A stretch of 64,000 bases of DNA, taken from Moryella indoligenes. Lineage in GTDB: Bacteria > Bacillota > Clostridia > Lachnospirales > Lachnospiraceae. The notes beneath the pieces are model-generated. The model ran no database searches, was not told the origin of the DNA, and saw only the letters and a program-made list of their open reading frames with translations. The position numbers and the translations under genes were made by a program. Shown here in pieces: positions 8,161-16,276 of the stretch (positions are counted from its first letter, which is position 1; the number at the start of each line of letters is the position of its first letter). The stretch lies in assembly GCF_030812885.1 (NCBI RefSeq), contig NZ_JAUSTO010000004.1:156792-220791 (forward strand), in the 5' to 3' direction.

Positions 8161-9255
8161 TCACTGTCCTGACTCTGCACTGCCCGCGTTACTTCCTTTT
8201 GCCGCTTCTCCCGACGCCTCTGCCGCCACTCCCATGGGTGCGGAGAAGCTGTCCAGCGGAAGCATGGTCGTCGCACCGCCATCCGTCACATAGACTCTGA
8301 GCTCCGGAAGGATATCCTCCATCGCCTCATAAAACATGCGTTGTCTCGTGATCAGCGGATATTTCTGATACTCCGCATACATCTGTTCAAAACGAGCCGC
8401 CTGTCCCTCCGCCTCATTGATGCGGGCGAGCTTCTCCGCCTCTGCCTTTTTGATGATCTGGTCACAGCTGGCCTCTGCCTGCGGAATCTTCTCGTTTCTG
8501 TCCTTATTCGCGTTATTGACCGCGGTCTCCTTGCCCTGCTTTGCGTTCTCCACGTTCTTAAAAGCGCTCAGCACCTCCTCTGTCGGGGGGAAGGCATCCT
8601 GAATTGTGATATTGACCACTGCGAGGCCGATATCCTCCCCAATCATGCGGTTTGTGAGCTTCTCCTTGATCTCCGACTGGATCGCAGCCTTGCCGGTGGT
8701 GATGACATCATCCACATTGTAGATTCCCACGGTATCACGGATATAGGACTGCGCAAGCATCTTTAGAGTAGACTCCGGATCCTCCGCAGCGTAGAGATAC
8801 TTCACCGGATCGCTGACCATGTATTCCAGATAAAAGTCCGTATTGACAAAATTGAAATCCTTGGTGATCATGATCGCTTCCTCGGAGATGGCCTGACTGG
8901 TCTCCGGAACATAGCCGATCGGCATTCCCTTGATCACCTTGGACACCTTCCTGAGCTGCTGTACCAGCGGAAGCTTGAAGTGCAGTCCCGCCTGGGTCAC
9001 TGCCGTCGGGCTTCCGAGTGTCGTGATAACCGCGTAGTTGTCCTCCTCCAGGAGATACCAGCAGCTGTTTGCAAGCGAGAGCGCCAGAGCGATCAGCGCC
9101 ACGGGCAGAAGGCGCTTAATCCCCGGAAGCTTTAGCTTCTGCCGCTCCTTCATGGGTTCCGGGTTGATGTTCCCGGTATCCATCCCCTGATGCCGCCCTC
9201 TCTGCTGGGCCTCTCTGATTGTCTGCTCCATCCTGTCCAAAAACGGGTTTCTCAA
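8161..9255 (-). CDS. hflK: HflK-type SPFH/band-7 membrane protease modulator
   Basis: A cytoplasmic N-terminus of about 47 residues is followed by a transmembrane helix (RLLPVALIALALSLANSCW), an SPFH domain (NYAVITTLGSPTAVTQAGLH, FKLPLVQQLRKVSKV), a helical region rich in Ala, Glu and Lys (EASCDQIIKKAEAEKLARIN) and a low-complexity Gly/Ala/Ser tail. This is the HflK layout, and it is directly followed by hflC. The start codon at 9255 is TTG with GGGAGAG upstream. The two proteins likely form a hetero-oligomer in the membrane. Confidence 0.9.
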   Translation of the reverse strand: MRNPFLDRMEQTIREAQQRGRHQGMDTGNINPEPMKERQKLKLPGIKRLLPVALIALALSLANSCWYLLEEDNYAVITTLGSPTAVTQAGLHFKLPLVQQLRKVSKVIKGMPIGYVPETSQAISEEAIMITKDFNFVNTDFYLEYMVSDPVKYLYAAEDPESTLKMLAQSYIRDTVGIYNVDDVITTGKAAIQSEIKEKLTNRMIGEDIGLAVVNITIQDAFPPTEEVLSAFKNVENAKQGKETAVNNANKDRNEKIPQAEASCDQIIKKAEAEKLARINEAEGQAARFEQMYAEYQKYPLITRQRMFYEAMEDILPELRVYVTDGGATTMLPLDSFSAPMGVAAEASGEAAKGSNAGSAESGQ

Positions 9256-9290
9256 AGGCTCTCCCTTCCGCCGCTGTTTCCGGCCTCCTG

Positions 9291-10418
9291 TTATTTTGCT
9301 CTCAGCCTGATGCCGTTCACCGTCACATTGTCCGTGACCGGAATCAGAAAATATTCTCTTCCCTCGATCACACGGGTCTCAATGAGCTCCGCAGATTCCG
9401 GCTTCACATCCAGCTTCAGATGATCCGACTGGATCGTGAGCTTCTTCGACTCAGCGATATTGTCTGCGAGCAGCGGCTGTGTGTCCTCTCCGATCAGCTC
9501 CTCATATGCCTCGTCAAAGCGCTCTATCGTCTCCTCATCCGCTCCGTTGTCGTAAAGAATGCGGCGTATGTCGTGCTTCTCAATAAGCGCCGGCTCCCCG
9601 GCCTCCTTCCCCGCCTCCGCAAGCTGATTCACCGCCTCGTTGACACGCTTCACATTCTCGAAATCACAGTTTTCACCGAGCGATATCTCTATAACCTCGC
9701 GGAACACATCCTTCTCCGCGCTCTCCGGCCGGGGGAGCTCCATCCCCAGAAGCTCCTCCGCCAGCTCATCGTGACGGCTCTTTTCATTCTTCGCATACCA
9801 GAGTGCCGCGTGAAGATCCGTACTTCTGTCATTGAAGGCCGGATACAGAAGTCCGACCTCCGGCTTCTGGACTCCCCAGTCCTCCGTCCGGCTGAAAAAG
9901 GCCTGCTCCGCCGCGTCATAGCAGAGCCCGTCGCGCAGCAGCTCCACCGGACACACAGACAGCTCCAGAAAACTGTATACATCCTCCGAGCCGTCGTCCA
10001 AGCCCATATTGTCCGAGGTTCTCCCCGGAATATCGTAGACACCGTGCACCAGAAGAATGAGGTACTTCTCCGCGCTCCGGTAACTGTCGATGATGCGCTG
10101 GAAGAGCTCTTCCACCAGCGCCTCGTCCTTCAGCCCGCTTCGAAGCAGAGCAAGCAGCGCAGTCTGATGCCCCCCCTCCCGCTCCTCCGCGAGCGGAAAT
10201 TCCATATTGAACAGCGTTCTGCCGATACGCCCGGAAATAGCTTTCTTAAAAAGCTCACAGTACTTAAAGAGCTCCTCGTCCTGCAAGCTGTGAAAGCTGT
10301 CCTTCAGCTCAGCGATCCGCTGCTTCTTCTCATCCACATAGCAGCCGTACATCCGATCTACGCGGCAGTCGTTCTTATCGAACAGTCGCCGGATCTCATT
10401 GACACCCTTTTTATCCAT
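9291..10418 (-). CDS. DUF4317-family protein of unknown function
   Basis: A 375-residue soluble protein whose start (MDKKGVNEIRRLFDKNDCRV) and middle (YLILLVHGVYDIPGRTSDN, VGLLYPAFNDRSTDLH) resemble the DUF4317 family common in Clostridia. No signal peptide or membrane segment is present. The composition is acidic with many Glu. The ATG at 10418 follows GAGGAG. It is first in a likely operon with hflK-hflC-ktrB-ktrA (36 bases before hflK). Its function is not known to me; the context suggests a link to envelope or ion homeostasis, which is inference only. Confidence 0.8.
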   Translation of the reverse strand: MDKKGVNEIRRLFDKNDCRVDRMYGCYVDEKKQRIAELKDSFHSLQDEELFKYCELFKKAISGRIGRTLFNMEFPLAEEREGGHQTALLALLRSGLKDEALVEELFQRIIDSYRSAEKYLILLVHGVYDIPGRTSDNMGLDDGSEDVYSFLELSVCPVELLRDGLCYDAAEQAFFSRTEDWGVQKPEVGLLYPAFNDRSTDLHAALWYAKNEKSRHDELAEELLGMELPRPESAEKDVFREVIEISLGENCDFENVKRVNEAVNQLAEAGKEAGEPALIEKHDIRRILYDNGADEETIERFDEAYEELIGEDTQPLLADNIAESKKLTIQSDHLKLDVKPESAELIETRVIEGREYFLIPVTDNVTVNGIRLRAK

Positions 10419-10495
10419 AATGATTTCTCCTCAGAACCTATCATAGCAACTGCGCGAAATCCGCACAAGGGAAGAAATCTTTAAGAACGGAGGGC

Positions 10496-11218
10496 TCACC
10501 GGATCTGCGTAATGAGTGAGAGCAGCTCCTGTTCACTGAGTTCTGCCATCTCTGTCGTCAGAGCAAAGCTGTGTGCCCCGTCCGTCCAGCCTGCCACATA
10601 AGAACGGCCTTCTTCGCCCCGCAGTGTGAGCTGCCTGCCGTCTTGAGAGAGCTCCCTCACCGTTCCATATTCGTTATAGTCTCCGCTGACATCCTCCGAC
10701 CCTCTGCCCTTCCGGATACGATAGCCCTCTTTTCCTTCTGCGTCGCTGTAGATCACCTCGATCAGTTCATCTGGTATCGCGCGATAGGAAATAGCCGCAT
10801 ACGCGGGTAATGCTGGGGGCAGCAAAAGAGAGAAGCCTGCCAGCTGCTCCGCCTCCGCAAGCGTCCCGCAGTCCGTAAAGGGATCCGGAAGCTGTACACA
10901 CTCCTCCGATGCCGCAGCCCGCATCTCCGGCGCCTCTGCCGCAGCGTCAGCAGCGCGCTCCTTGGCTGCTCCCGCCGCATTTGGAGCAGCAGCCGCTCCG
11001 GCTGCTGCCTCTGTTCCGGGCCGCTGCTCCGAATACACAGCAACCGGGGCTTTGGCTCCCATTTGAAGCCGCGGCAGAAGGGCAAGCGCCAGTACTGCTG
11101 CCGCAGCAAACGTCCCCGCCGCCATCATCGGAAAACGTTTCCTCCTCCCCGGTGCGGCCTCCTCAATATACTGTTCGTCAACATCACCCAGCTCTTTTAG
11201 AAGCTCCTGCTCTGTCAC
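10496..11218 (-). CDS. Probable membrane anti-sigma factor
   Basis: Starts at a GTG that overlaps the stop of the upstream sigma factor (GTGA), so the two are translationally coupled. Residues 1-30 are the short cytoplasmic part, 31-50 a transmembrane helix (MMAAGTFAAAAVLALALLP), 55-105 an Ala/Pro-rich linker, and 115-240 an extracellular domain resembling DUF4367-like domains (DPFTDCGTLAEAEQLAGFSL, a pattern seen in clostridial anti-sigma exteriors). It probably holds the partner sigma factor at the membrane until a surface signal arrives. The cytoplasmic part is too short for a typical zinc-binding anti-sigma domain and has no Cys/His motif. Confidence 0.72.
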   Translation of the reverse strand: MTEQELLKELGDVDEQYIEEAAPGRRKRFPMMAAGTFAAAAVLALALLPRLQMGAKAPVAVYSEQRPGTEAAAGAAAAPNAAGAAKERAADAAAEAPEMRAAASEECVQLPDPFTDCGTLAEAEQLAGFSLLLPPALPAYAAISYRAIPDELIEVIYSDAEGKEGYRIRKGRGSEDVSGDYNEYGTVRELSQDGRQLTLRGEEGRSYVAGWTDGAHSFALTTEMAELSEQELLSLITQIR

Positions 11219-11778
11219 AGTACGATTCCCTCCTCTTCCAGCATTTCCCTGAGCCGCCCGCGCATCCTTAAAAGACTCATCTTTACCCGGCTCTGCCCGC
11301 AGCCAAGCTCTGCGGCGATCTCCTTCACCGGGCAGAAATACCAGTAGCGCTGAAGAAACATCACCCGCTCCTCCTTCCTTAGCTCTGAGAGGAAACGCTG
11401 CAGTGTATCGTGAAATACCATGCGTTCCTCCGCATCCGCAGGGCTGCCGTCCGCGATCAGCTCCGAGAGCTCCGAGAGGGCAAGCGTCATCTGTGCCCTT
11501 GCTCCGCCGCGCTTTTCTGCATGGATATGCTCAAAGACATTCAGCGCGAGGTTTCGCGTGATCCTCCCGAAAAAAGCCCGGAGTATCGTGGGGCGCTGCG
11601 GCGGCATGGCCCCCCACGCGTGGAGCCAGGTGTCGCTGACACATTCCTCCGTATCCTCCCGGTTTCGCAGTATGCGCTCCGCAATCGTCCGGCAGTAAGC
11701 GCCGTATTTTAACTGGCTCTCCTGTATCGCTTCCTCTCTGCGCGCCCAGTAGAGCCGGATGATCTCACTGTCCTGCAT
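11215..11778 (-). CDS. ECF-type RNA polymerase sigma factor
   Basis: Sigma region 2 is at about 10-85 (YGAYCRTIAERILRNREDTEECVSDTWLHAW; the RITRNLALN segment is the -10 reading part). Region 4 is at about 125-185 (FLSELRKEERVMFLQRYW ... VKEIAAELGCGQSRVKMSLLRMRGRL). The length of 187 is normal. The ATG at 11778 follows AGGAGG. It overlaps the downstream gene by 4 bases, a sigma/anti-sigma pair. The signal and regulon are unknown. Confidence 0.9.
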   Translation of the reverse strand: MQDSEIIRLYWARREEAIQESQLKYGAYCRTIAERILRNREDTEECVSDTWLHAWGAMPPQRPTILRAFFGRITRNLALNVFEHIHAEKRGGARAQMTLALSELSELIADGSPADAEERMVFHDTLQRFLSELRKEERVMFLQRYWYFCPVKEIAAELGCGQSRVKMSLLRMRGRLREMLEEEGIVL

Positions 11779-11820
11779 ATTGCTCCTCCTATAATAAGAG
11801 ACAGGAAATAAGCGCTGCGG

Positions 11821-12486
11821 TCACTGTGTCTTTCCGTAGCGGCAGATATCCTTCAGGCAGCACCGGCTGCACTGCGGTCTACGGGCGATGCAGACCTTCC
11901 GCCCATGATCCACCAGCCTGTGACAGAGCTGATTGCCCTCCTCCGGAGGGATGATCTTCCAGAGCAGCTTCTCTACCTTGCCCGGCTCCTTCACATCGTC
12001 CACAAAACCGATGAGATTGCTGAGCCGTATGCAGTGAGTGTCCGTCACAATCGCAGGCTTTCCAAAGACATCTCCCATCACCAGATTGGCGCTCTTTCTC
12101 CCGACGCCGGGAAGCTTTAAGAGCTCCTCAAAGCTCTCCGGTACCCGGTCGTCGTACTGCTCATGCAGCATCTTCATGCATTTTGAAATATCCCTCGCCT
12201 TGCTCGGACCAAGGCCGCAGGGCCGGACTATCTCCTCTATCTCCTCCACCGGTGCCTCCGCGAGTGCCTGTACTGTCGGGAACTTTGCATATAGCTTCGG
12301 TGTCACCTGATCCACACGGAGATCTGTGCACTGTGCGGCGAGCCTCACACTCACCAGAAGCTGCCAGGCATCCTCGTAGTTCAGTGTGCAGTGCGTATCC
12401 GGATACTCCCGCTTAAGCCGTGCGATCACCTCCAGTGCCAGAGCGGCACGCGCCGCAGTATCCTGATCCTGACTGTTTGTCTTCAT
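11821..12486 (-). CDS. nth: Endonuclease III
   Basis: DNA glycosylase/AP lyase for oxidised pyrimidines. The helix-hairpin-helix LPGVGRKSANLV contains the catalytic Lys, and the catalytic Asp is in VTDTHCIRLSNLIG. The C-terminal iron-sulfur cluster motif is complete: C-x6-C-x2-C-x5-C in CIARRPQCSRCCLKDIC. The start at 12486 is chosen over 12534 because GGAGGA lies 10 bases upstream of this ATG. The product is 221 residues. It ends 42 bases before the sigma factor gene begins on the same strand and may be co-transcribed with it. Confidence 0.95.
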   Translation of the reverse strand: MKTNSQDQDTAARAALALEVIARLKREYPDTHCTLNYEDAWQLLVSVRLAAQCTDLRVDQVTPKLYAKFPTVQALAEAPVEEIEEIVRPCGLGPSKARDISKCMKMLHEQYDDRVPESFEELLKLPGVGRKSANLVMGDVFGKPAIVTDTHCIRLSNLIGFVDDVKEPGKVEKLLWKIIPPEEGNQLCHRLVDHGRKVCIARRPQCSRCCLKDICRYGKTQ

Positions 12487-12670
12487 CTGTTCTCTTCCTC
12501 CGAATACTCTGTTCTGCTGTGGATATTTTTTCATTATCTCATAAAGTACCGATTTTTGCTGATTTTTCCATCATGCGTCTCACACGAGAGTTCCAAAAAT
12601 TAAAACATCACTTTTGTAAAACGTATTGCTGCCTGCTGTGCGTCGAATTCTTGACAAAAACAATATACAA

Positions 12671-12699
12671 TTCACTTCTCCGTAAAAATGCGCTATACT
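12671..12699 (+). promoter_or_regulatory. Candidate sigma-A promoter for the gene at 12773
   Basis: TTCACT (12671-12676) and TATACT (12694-12699) are separated by 17 bases, about 70 bases upstream of the start codon. A TTGACA at 12651 has no good -10 at the right distance. Confidence 0.5.
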
Positions 12700-12772
12700 A
12701 CTGCTGACAGACGCAAAGTGCAGCTGTAGCTGTGACCGCGCCCGAAAATATATAGAGAAAGAAGGAAAGATT

Positions 12773-13240
12773 ATGGCACGCTGGGGATACCGGGCAATGG
12801 AATCTGACACCGGACTGGATATTTTACAATATATAGGGAGCAACTGTATGAAAGAAGGGAAGGAGCTCTCTCTCCGGGACACACTGAAGGCGCTGCAGGA
12901 CGCCGGGATGCTGGACTCTCCCGACTGTAAGAATACCGAGCCCTTTGACGAGGCCTGCGTGGCCCTCACAGAGCTCTGTGTTCACTGGGCAGAGACCGCT
13001 GAGCTCTGCTCCTATCACAACAGCCGCCACGCTCTCACAGAGCTCGCCGGACTGAAGCGCTTCCACATGGAAGCCGATGCGCTGGGCTTTCTCCGCCGCC
13101 GCATGGAAGAGATTCAGGACGATATCGACTGCTGCGAGCGCGAATACGCAGCCTTCTGGTTTGAGGCGGCGGATTACTACGACTGGACCTGCTACATCGA
13201 CCGCATCACCTCAAAGCTTGCCGCACTTCCGGAAGCGTAA
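12773..13240 (+). CDS. Small acidic protein, possibly DUF4259-like
   Basis: A 155-residue soluble protein. Its opening (MARWGYRAMESDTGLDIL) recalls the DUF4259 pattern of a Trp-Gly followed by a DxAxDxL motif; the rest is helical and rich in Glu, Asp and Cys, with a YYDWTCYIDRITSKL ending. I do not recognise a function. A promoter is visible at 12671-12699 and a terminator follows at 13247-13289, so it is a single-gene unit. It diverges from nth. The ribosome-binding site is AAGGAAAG. Confidence 0.75.
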   Translation: MARWGYRAMESDTGLDILQYIGSNCMKEGKELSLRDTLKALQDAGMLDSPDCKNTEPFDEACVALTELCVHWAETAELCSYHNSRHALTELAGLKRFHMEADALGFLRRRMEEIQDDIDCCEREYAAFWFEAADYYDWTCYIDRITSKLAALPEA

Positions 13241-13246
13241 ACACTG

Positions 13247-13289
13247 CAGAGGAGGCGAAGCAGCATAAACGCTGTTTCCGTCTCCTCTG
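13247..13289 (+). terminator. Rho-independent terminator after the DUF4259-like gene
   Basis: CAGAGGAG at 13247 pairs with CTCCTCTG ending at 13289, with further pairing inside, and the plus strand continues TTCTAATTCTC. It also sits downstream of the convergent enolase-superfamily gene. Confidence 0.65.
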
Positions 13290-13347
13290 TTCTAATTCTC
13301 ATATTTTAATTATTTCACTAAGTAACCACCATCTACCGGATATGTTG

Positions 13348-14595
13348 TTACGGAGTCTGAAGCGCACCATCCCGTCTTCTGGTCTGCGTCCAGGTCGTCA
13401 CTGTCACTTCGCAGGGGTACTTCGCAGCTTCCCGCTCATCAATATCTACACCAAGGCCAGGCTTATCGTTCGCATATACATAGCCCTGCTTAAATTCCAA
13501 ACAACCCGGAAACACCTCGAGCAAGGCTCCATGAGGTCCCTTCAGCTCCTGAATGACAAAATTCGGTGGCTCTATGCCTGACCACTCCTGTACGCCGAAA
13601 TTTCTCGCGGCAAGATCAATATGAATATTGGCCGCGTGAGCCAGCGGACTCATATCTCCCGGCCCGTGCCATGCAGTGCGCACCCCGTACTGTTCTGCAA
13701 AAATCTGAAGCTTTCGCGCCGGGGTGATGCCTCCAATCTGCGTAATATGTACCCGGATATAATCGATCAGCTGTTCAGAAATGATCCGGCGCCACTCATA
13801 GACATTATTGAAGAGCTCTCCCTGTGCAATCGGTGTCACTGTCTTCTCCCGGAGCTTCCTGAGCCATGAGAGCTCCTCCAGAGGAACCGGATCCTCAAGA
13901 AAGAAGAGATGATAGGGCTCCAGCTCCCGCGCGAGGCGTATGGCCTCAATCGGCGCGATGCGCTCATGCACATCGTGTATCAGCTCTATCTCATCCCCGA
14001 GCCTCTCCCTTATTCCTGCAAACAGAGCTACGGTATCGCGAATATATTTTCCAGAATCCAGATAGATGCCATCCCGCGCGCAAAGCGGCGCGCTCGCCGG
14101 AGCTGTACCGTACCCCCCTCCTCCGTAACCTCCGCATTGACAGCGGATATGTGTGAGCCCCATCTCCCGGAAGCGCTCTATATTTTCACAGAGCTCCTCC
14201 AGATTCTTTCCGTCCGCATGGCGATAGACCGGAATTCCCTCTCTGCATTTTCCGCCGAAGAGCTGATACAGCGGCATACCAGCCATCTTTCCTTTAATAT
14301 CCCAGAGCGCCATATCAATGCCGGATATCGCATTGTTTTCGATCGGTCCGTTACGCCAGTATGCATTCTGGTGCATCAGCTGCCAGAGCTCCTCGATATC
14401 CTCAACGTCTCTTCCCCTGAGAAGCGGTGTCAGATATTCCTCGATGAGATGCTTCACAGCGAGATGCCGGTAGGCAAAGGTCGCGCAACCCAGACCATAG
14501 AGCCCCGGCTGGTTTGTAATGAGCTTTACAACCACCAGGTTGATGCCTTCCGGCGCGGTACGGATGACCCTGATATCTTCTATTTTTACAGACAT
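13348..14595 (-). CDS. Enolase-superfamily dehydratase, mannonate dehydratase/RspA-like
   Basis: The N-terminal capping domain (KIEDIRVIRTAPEGINLVVVK) is followed by the barrel. Family landmarks of the ManD/RspA group are visible: HDVHERIAPIEA with a metal-binding Asp, FFLEDPVP (Glu), AQGELFNN (Glu), and the catalytic His in TAWHGPGDMSP. The C-terminus DIDEREAAKYPCEV is also typical. These enzymes dehydrate sugar acids such as D-mannonate or D-gluconate, and many members are slow. The start at 14595 follows AAGGAGGA; a longer frame to 14655 lacks a site. Length 415. No sugar-acid genes are nearby, so the substrate is open. Confidence 0.87.
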   Translation of the reverse strand: MSVKIEDIRVIRTAPEGINLVVVKLITNQPGLYGLGCATFAYRHLAVKHLIEEYLTPLLRGRDVEDIEELWQLMHQNAYWRNGPIENNAISGIDMALWDIKGKMAGMPLYQLFGGKCREGIPVYRHADGKNLEELCENIERFREMGLTHIRCQCGGYGGGGYGTAPASAPLCARDGIYLDSGKYIRDTVALFAGIRERLGDEIELIHDVHERIAPIEAIRLARELEPYHLFFLEDPVPLEELSWLRKLREKTVTPIAQGELFNNVYEWRRIISEQLIDYIRVHITQIGGITPARKLQIFAEQYGVRTAWHGPGDMSPLAHAANIHIDLAARNFGVQEWSGIEPPNFVIQELKGPHGALLEVFPGCLEFKQGYVYANDKPGLGVDIDEREAAKYPCEVTVTTWTQTRRRDGALQTP

Positions 14596-14678
14596 AGATC
14601 CTCCTTTTGATATGTCATAATAAACACTCGTTTCCTCTTCATCTGATATCCACAATTATATTCCAATCACATATCATG

Positions 14679-14713
14679 AAAAAGACCGCTTCAGACAATA
14701 ATCCGAAGCGGCC
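14679..14713 (-). terminator. Rho-independent terminator after the tRNA-Lys pair
   Basis: The minus strand forms CCGCTTC / GAAGCGG with a 12-base loop, followed by TCTTTTT. It lies directly downstream of the tRNA at 14720-14792. Confidence 0.85.
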
Positions 14714-14719
14714 TCAGTG

Positions 14720-14792
14720 TGCGCCTTCAGGGACTCGAACCCTGGACAAATAGATTAAGAGTCTACTGCTCTACCAGCTGAGCTAAAGGCGC
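14720..14792 (-). tRNA. tRNA-Lys (anticodon CTT)
   Basis: The minus strand gives a 7-bp acceptor stem GCGCCTT/AAGGCGC, a D-arm with AGCTGGTAGAG, an anticodon loop CTCTTAA with CTT at 34-36, a T-loop GTTCGAGTC, and discriminator A. CCA is not encoded. It differs from its neighbour by one base in the D-loop region. Confidence 0.97.
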
Positions 14793-14880
14793 AATGTGAA
14801 ATTATAAAGCACAGAAACATATCTCAGAAAACGAAAGCTCCGTCCCAGCAGCTCGCAGTCTGCCAAGTCAGAGCTTCAAC

Positions 14881-14953
14881 TGCGCCTTCAGGGACTCGAA
14901 CCCTGGACAAATAGATTAAGAGTCTACTGCTCTACCAACTGAGCTAAAGGCGC
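14881..14953 (-). tRNA. tRNA-Lys (anticodon CTT), second copy
   Basis: The same structure as the copy at 14720-14792, with AGTTGGTAGAG in the D-arm. CCA is not encoded. It is 88 bases upstream of the other copy and preceded by a consensus promoter. Confidence 0.97.
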
Positions 14954-14984
14954 TTTTTAAGGGCATTTCTGTGACACGAACAGT

Positions 14985-15013
14985 ATTTTAACCGCACAGC
15001 CCGCTTTTGTCAA
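14985..15013 (-). promoter_or_regulatory. Promoter of the tRNA-Lys pair
   Basis: On the minus strand, TTGACA (15013-15008) and TAAAAT (14990-14985) are 17 bases apart, about 32 bases before the tRNA. The -35 box lies in the loop of a 10-bp stem (14994-15003 with 15015-15024). Confidence 0.8.
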
Positions 15014-15024
15014 CCGGGCTATGC
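14994..15024. terminator. Strong hairpin between trxA and tRNA-Lys, possible terminator
   Basis: GCACAGCCCG (14994-15003) pairs with CGGGCTATGC (15015-15024) over 10 bp with one wobble pair. A T-run (GATTTTTT) follows only on the plus strand; on the minus strand, where trxA would end, the tail is GGTTAAAATA. It is therefore a weak trxA terminator at best. Confidence 0.45.
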
Positions 15025-15047
15025 GATTTTTTCAAGAAAATCTTTTC

Positions 15048-15365
15048 TCACAGGGCCTTTTCAATCAGGGCCTTCAGCGCATCGAGATTCTGTGCTCCAA
15101 TGGCGCGCGTCACAACCTCTCCATTCTTAAATACTACAAGATTCGGGATCGTCATGACCTGATACTTCGCCGCAAGATTCTGATTTTCATCCACATTGAT
15201 CTTCACAAAGCTGACATTATCCACCATCTCCGCAAGCTTATCCAGCACCGGAGCTGTCATCTTGCAGGGACCGCACCAATCCGCATAGAAATCCACGAGC
15301 ACCGGCTTCTCGCTCTTCAGTACCTCTGTCTCAAAATTCGCTTCAGAAAGCTGCTTTACCATCAT
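15048..15365 (-). CDS. trxA: Thioredoxin
   Basis: A small cytoplasmic disulfide reductase. The active site WCGPC is at about 31-35, with the FYADWCGPCKMTAP context and the cis-Pro in MTIPNLVVFKNG. The length of 105 is typical. The start is one of two adjacent ATGs (15365 or 15362) after AAGGAGG. The start overlaps the end of trmB by 23 bases, so the two are co-transcribed. Confidence 0.96.
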   Translation of the reverse strand: MMVKQLSEANFETEVLKSEKPVLVDFYADWCGPCKMTAPVLDKLAEMVDNVSFVKINVDENQNLAAKYQVMTIPNLVVFKNGEVVTRAIGAQNLDALKALIEKAL

Positions 15366-16053
15366 GATCCTCCTTATTATATGCCTTCCGGCTCTTCCGT
15401 ACCGCGATCAGCTTACAGATCTTCTGACCCTTCGCGGAAAATTTCTCCTCATATTCTGTCATGACATTGTCCGCTGCCTCCGGCTCCGCATGGAGATCAT
15501 GCGTCACATAGCGCAGCTCCCAACCGGCCTCCGGAATGGCTTCAAGCGACCACGCAAAGAGCGCCTGATTGTCGGTCTTGAACTCCACCTGTCCCGCTGC
15601 CGCCAGCACGATATCATACAGCTTCATGAATGCAGGCGAAGTAAGCCGTCGCGGCGCATGAGAGGCCTTCGGCCAGGGATCCGAGAAATTCAGATAAAGC
15701 TTTGATATCTCTCCCTCAGAAAAAAGCTCCGGCAGACGCCTTGCATCCTCACAGAGAAAGTAGAGATTCCTCCGGCGCAGATACTCCGGAAGCTCTGCCT
15801 CTTCCCGTTCCTTTCGCTGAATCGCCTTCATCAGCACTGTCTCATAGCGCTCCAACCCCAGAAAGTTTACCTCCGGCCGACGCCGGGAGAGCTCTCTGAT
15901 GAACTGTCCCTTTCCCATGCCGATCTCAAGCTCAATGGGATGTGTATTACCAAAGAACTGACTCCATCTTCCCTGATACTGCTCCGGACTGTGAACCACG
16001 CTCGTACTGCCCGCAACAAAATCCTCGCAGCCCGGGATATGCCTTAAACGCAT
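15343..16053 (-). CDS. trmB: tRNA (guanine-N7)-methyltransferase
   Basis: Makes m7G46 in tRNA using S-adenosylmethionine. Motifs seen: LEIGMGKGQFI (SAM binding), FLGLERYETV, the catalytic YLNFSDPWPK, and EFKTDNQALF. The start at 16053 is chosen because AAGGAG lies 9 bases upstream and the product (236 residues) then begins MRLRHIPG as in homologues; the frame runs open to 16371 but that part has no similarity. The end overlaps trxA. Confidence 0.94.
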   Translation of the reverse strand: MRLRHIPGCEDFVAGSTSVVHSPEQYQGRWSQFFGNTHPIELEIGMGKGQFIRELSRRRPEVNFLGLERYETVLMKAIQRKEREEAELPEYLRRRNLYFLCEDARRLPELFSEGEISKLYLNFSDPWPKASHAPRRLTSPAFMKLYDIVLAAAGQVEFKTDNQALFAWSLEAIPEAGWELRYVTHDLHAEPEAADNVMTEYEEKFSAKGQKICKLIAVRKSRKAYNKEDHDGKAAF

Positions 16054-16241
16054 ACAGTGCTCCTTATCTCCTGCTTTCCGGGGCGGAGGCAAAGAGCACA
16101 GAGCTCTCTTAGCGCCGGTATATCTCATCTGTACACCAGCTGCACCAGCCCTCCGGATGGTCACATCATAGCAGTTTTCCTCCCGAAACACAAGGATGAA
16201 GCCGGAGACATAAAACGGCTGGAAATTCACGTCATATCTAG

Positions 16242-16247
16242 TATAAT
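16242..16247 (+). promoter_or_regulatory. Candidate -10 box for the gene at 16277
   Basis: TATAAT lies 29 bases before the ATG at 16277. The -35 at the 17-base spacing is CTGGAA, a poor match. The rest of 16054-16241 holds nothing I can name. Confidence 0.45.
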
Positions 16248-16276
16248 ATACACAGTAGCTATGGAAGGAGGCAGCG

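Noticed and set aside
9219..10484. Plus-strand open frame of 421 codons
   Set aside because: It lies antisense to the DUF4317 gene, has no ribosome-binding site and no recognisable domain; it is a product of the GC-rich codon pattern.
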